Source: Aquificota bacterium (lineage in GTDB: Bacteria; Aquificota; Aquificia; Aquificales; Hydrogenothermaceae). Taken from it: 7,460 nt of DNA. Position numbers and translations under genes: made by a program. Positions within the stretch are counted from its first letter, which is position 1, and each line of letters starts with the position of its first letter. Below the pieces are notes generated by a model. That model had not been told where the DNA came from, searched no databases, and was given only the letters and a program-made list of their open reading frames with translations. This document shows positions 6,828 to 7,460 of this stretch, piece after piece. The DNA lies in assembly GCA_013153795.1 (NCBI GenBank), contig JAADDV010000022.1:1-7460 (forward strand). Reading direction: 5' to 3'.

Positions 6828-6903
6828 TTGCAAAATGTATACCTATACTTTAAAGTTGCAAAATAAAGCTTTTTTATATAAAAAAATTGTATTTTTGCAA
6901 AAA
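6828..6903. repeat. Three TTGCAAAA copies and a long imperfect dyad
   Basis: TTGCAAAA occurs at 6828-6835, 6856-6863 and 6895-6902. The second and third also form the ends of a dyad: TTGCAAAATA (6856-6865) faces TATTTTTGCAA (6890-6900), centred on a perfect 16-bp palindrome TTTTTTATATAAAAAA at 6870-6885. The third copy sits inside a 12-bp palindrome TTTTTGCAAAAA at 6892-6903. The position between divergent promoters suggests an operator. Runs of A and T make part of this expected by chance; the shared GC step within each arm is less so. Confidence 0.45.
6834..6861 (-). promoter_or_regulatory. Candidate lpxC promoter
   Basis: On the minus strand TTGCAA (6861-6856) and TACATT (6839-6834) stand 16 bp apart and could be -35 and -10 boxes. 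An overlapping TATACA (6841-6836) is a better -10 match but is only 14 bp away. A start point near 6828 would give a leader of about 55 nt before the TTG start. The -35 would coincide with the middle of three TTGCAAAA repeats. Confidence 0.3.
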
Positions 6904-6935
6904 AACAAAATTTAAATGTTATTAAGATATTTTCG

Positions 6936-6968
6936 CCTTAAAATCTTTTCTTTTTAATCCTTAAAATC
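6936..6968 (+). repeat. 10-bp direct repeat abutting the -35 box of the FadL-type gene
   Basis: CCTTAAAATC is repeated exactly at 6936-6945 and 6959-6968, start to start 23 bp, close to two helical turns. The second copy ends 2 bp before the -35 box at 6971. Spacing and position fit tandem binding sites for an activator, such as a response regulator, but no regulator is encoded nearby. Confidence 0.45.
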
Positions 6969-6970
6969 CG

Positions 6971-6999
6971 TTGAATTCTATATTTTTCCCATTTAGAAT
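6971..6999 (+). promoter_or_regulatory. Sigma-70-type promoter of the FadL-type gene
   Basis: TTGAAT at 6971-6976 and TAGAAT at 6994-6999 are separated by exactly 17 bp, each a near-consensus hexamer. Transcription would begin near 7006, giving a leader of about 25 nt. An inverted repeat AATTCTA/TAGAATT (6974-6980, 6994-7000) overlaps both boxes. This is the best promoter in the window. Confidence 0.6.
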
Positions 7000-7016
7000 T
7001 GTTTTATCTTTATTCT

Positions 7017-7038
7017 GGAGGTTTCTCATTATGAGAAA
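7017..7038 (+). promoter_or_regulatory. Ribosome binding site and start-codon inverted repeat of the FadL-type gene
   Basis: GGAGG at 7017-7021 is 9 nt before the ATG at 7031. Immediately after it, TTTCTCAT (7022-7029) and ATGAGAAA (7031-7038) form a perfect inverted repeat about a single T. In RNA this would fold as UUUCUC/GAGAAA with loop AUUAU, placing the start codon at the loop edge. The ribosome site is convincing; a regulatory role for the hairpin is speculative. Confidence 0.5.
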
Positions 7039-7460
7039 GTTATTTTTTGCAGGTTTAGGAGTTTTAGGAATTACTTTTTCCTCTTTTGGAGCTGCTTATA
7101 AAATTCCTGAACAATCAAACAATTCTATGGGGACAGCTGCAGCATATTTTTCGGGGGCTGATTCTGCTGATGCAGCTTATTATAATCCTGCTAACTTAGG
7201 TTTTTTAGATAAAAAAGAGAAAGTTTTGGTTGAGATAGGCTCAAGATATATTTATTTACCTAGAATAAAATTTGAAGGAAAAGCTTTAGACCCAGTAACC
7301 CACTCTTTTGGCATTTCTGATGCAAAAACTAAGAGAGAGTATTTTGCTATACCATATTTCCATATGGTACTTCCTACAAATTCAGATGTAAGATTTGGTT
7401 TTTCTTTAACAACACCTGCAGGACTTTCTAAAAGATGGTCTGCAAAAATTCCTCGCTCTA
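7031..7460 (+). CDS. OMPP1/FadL/TodX-family outer-membrane channel, N-terminal part
   Basis: The frame is open from ATG at 7031 to the window edge, 143 codons. A Sec signal peptide (RK start, hydrophobic 4-19) would be cut near residues 20-22, leaving a mature start close to AYKIPEQS. That matches the N-terminal plug of the FadL family, as does the run AAYFSGADSADAAYYNPANLG, in which N52-P53-A54 is the family hallmark. Alternating aromatic and polar residues follow, as in beta strands of an outer-membrane barrel (EIGSRYIYL, EYFAIPYFHMVL, VRFGFSLTTPAG). The family carries hydrophobic compounds, such as long-chain fatty acids or aromatics, across the outer membrane; the substrate cannot be read from this part. 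The upstream control region is unusually structured, suggesting that expression responds to a signal. Family usual length is about 400-450 residues, so roughly two thirds lies outside. Confidence 0.9.
   Translation, partial: MRKLFFAGLGVLGITFSSFGAAYKIPEQSNNSMGTAAAYFSGADSADAAYYNPANLGFLDKKEKVLVEIGSRYIYLPRIKFEGKALDPVTHSFGISDAKTKREYFAIPYFHMVLPTNSDVRFGFSLTTPAGLSKRWSAKIPRS

Overview
This AT-rich window codes for lysine-, glutamate- and isoleucine-rich proteins, with heavy AGA/ATA/AAA codon use. It looks like chromosomal core sequence from a Gram-negative thermophile. The LpxC sequence closely resembles my memory of the Aquifex aeolicus enzyme, and composition and protein style point to Aquificota, perhaps the Hydrogenothermales (Sulfurihydrogenibium/Persephonella side). 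That placement is inference, not proof. I see no mobile element, CRISPR array, tRNA or rRNA.

Layout: (1) Positions 1-1932, minus strand: a membrane-bound diguanylate cyclase with a Cache-like periplasmic sensor, HAMP, GAF-like region and GGEEF domain. It is complete at its N-terminus and runs off the left edge. (2) 1933-2203: divergent spacer. (3) 2204-4120, plus: metG, a single-chain methionyl-tRNA synthetase with a fused C-terminal tRNA-binding domain. (4) 4121-4200: short spacer that can fold, followed by a T-rich tract and a strong ribosome binding site. (5) 4201-5883, plus: a TPR-repeat outer-membrane lipoprotein. (6) 5886-6770, minus: lpxC, convergent with the TPR gene, two bases apart, sharing a GC-rich hairpin across both stop codons. 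(7) 6771-7030: divergent control region rich in ordered repeats. (8) 7031 to the right edge, plus: the N-terminal part of an OMPP1/FadL-type outer-membrane channel.

The common thread is the cell envelope: lipid A synthesis (LpxC), an outer-membrane TPR scaffold, an outer-membrane channel for hydrophobic compounds, and an envelope-facing c-di-GMP sensor. metG is the housekeeping exception. I do not find a clear new multi-gene system. The most notable unexplained structure is the lpxC/FadL-type divergent region: three TTGCAAAA copies, a roughly 45-bp dyad, a 10-bp direct repeat abutting the -35 box, an inverted repeat across the promoter and an inverted repeat on the start codon. Next in interest are the likely shared bidirectional terminator and the LbcA-like TPR lipoprotein.
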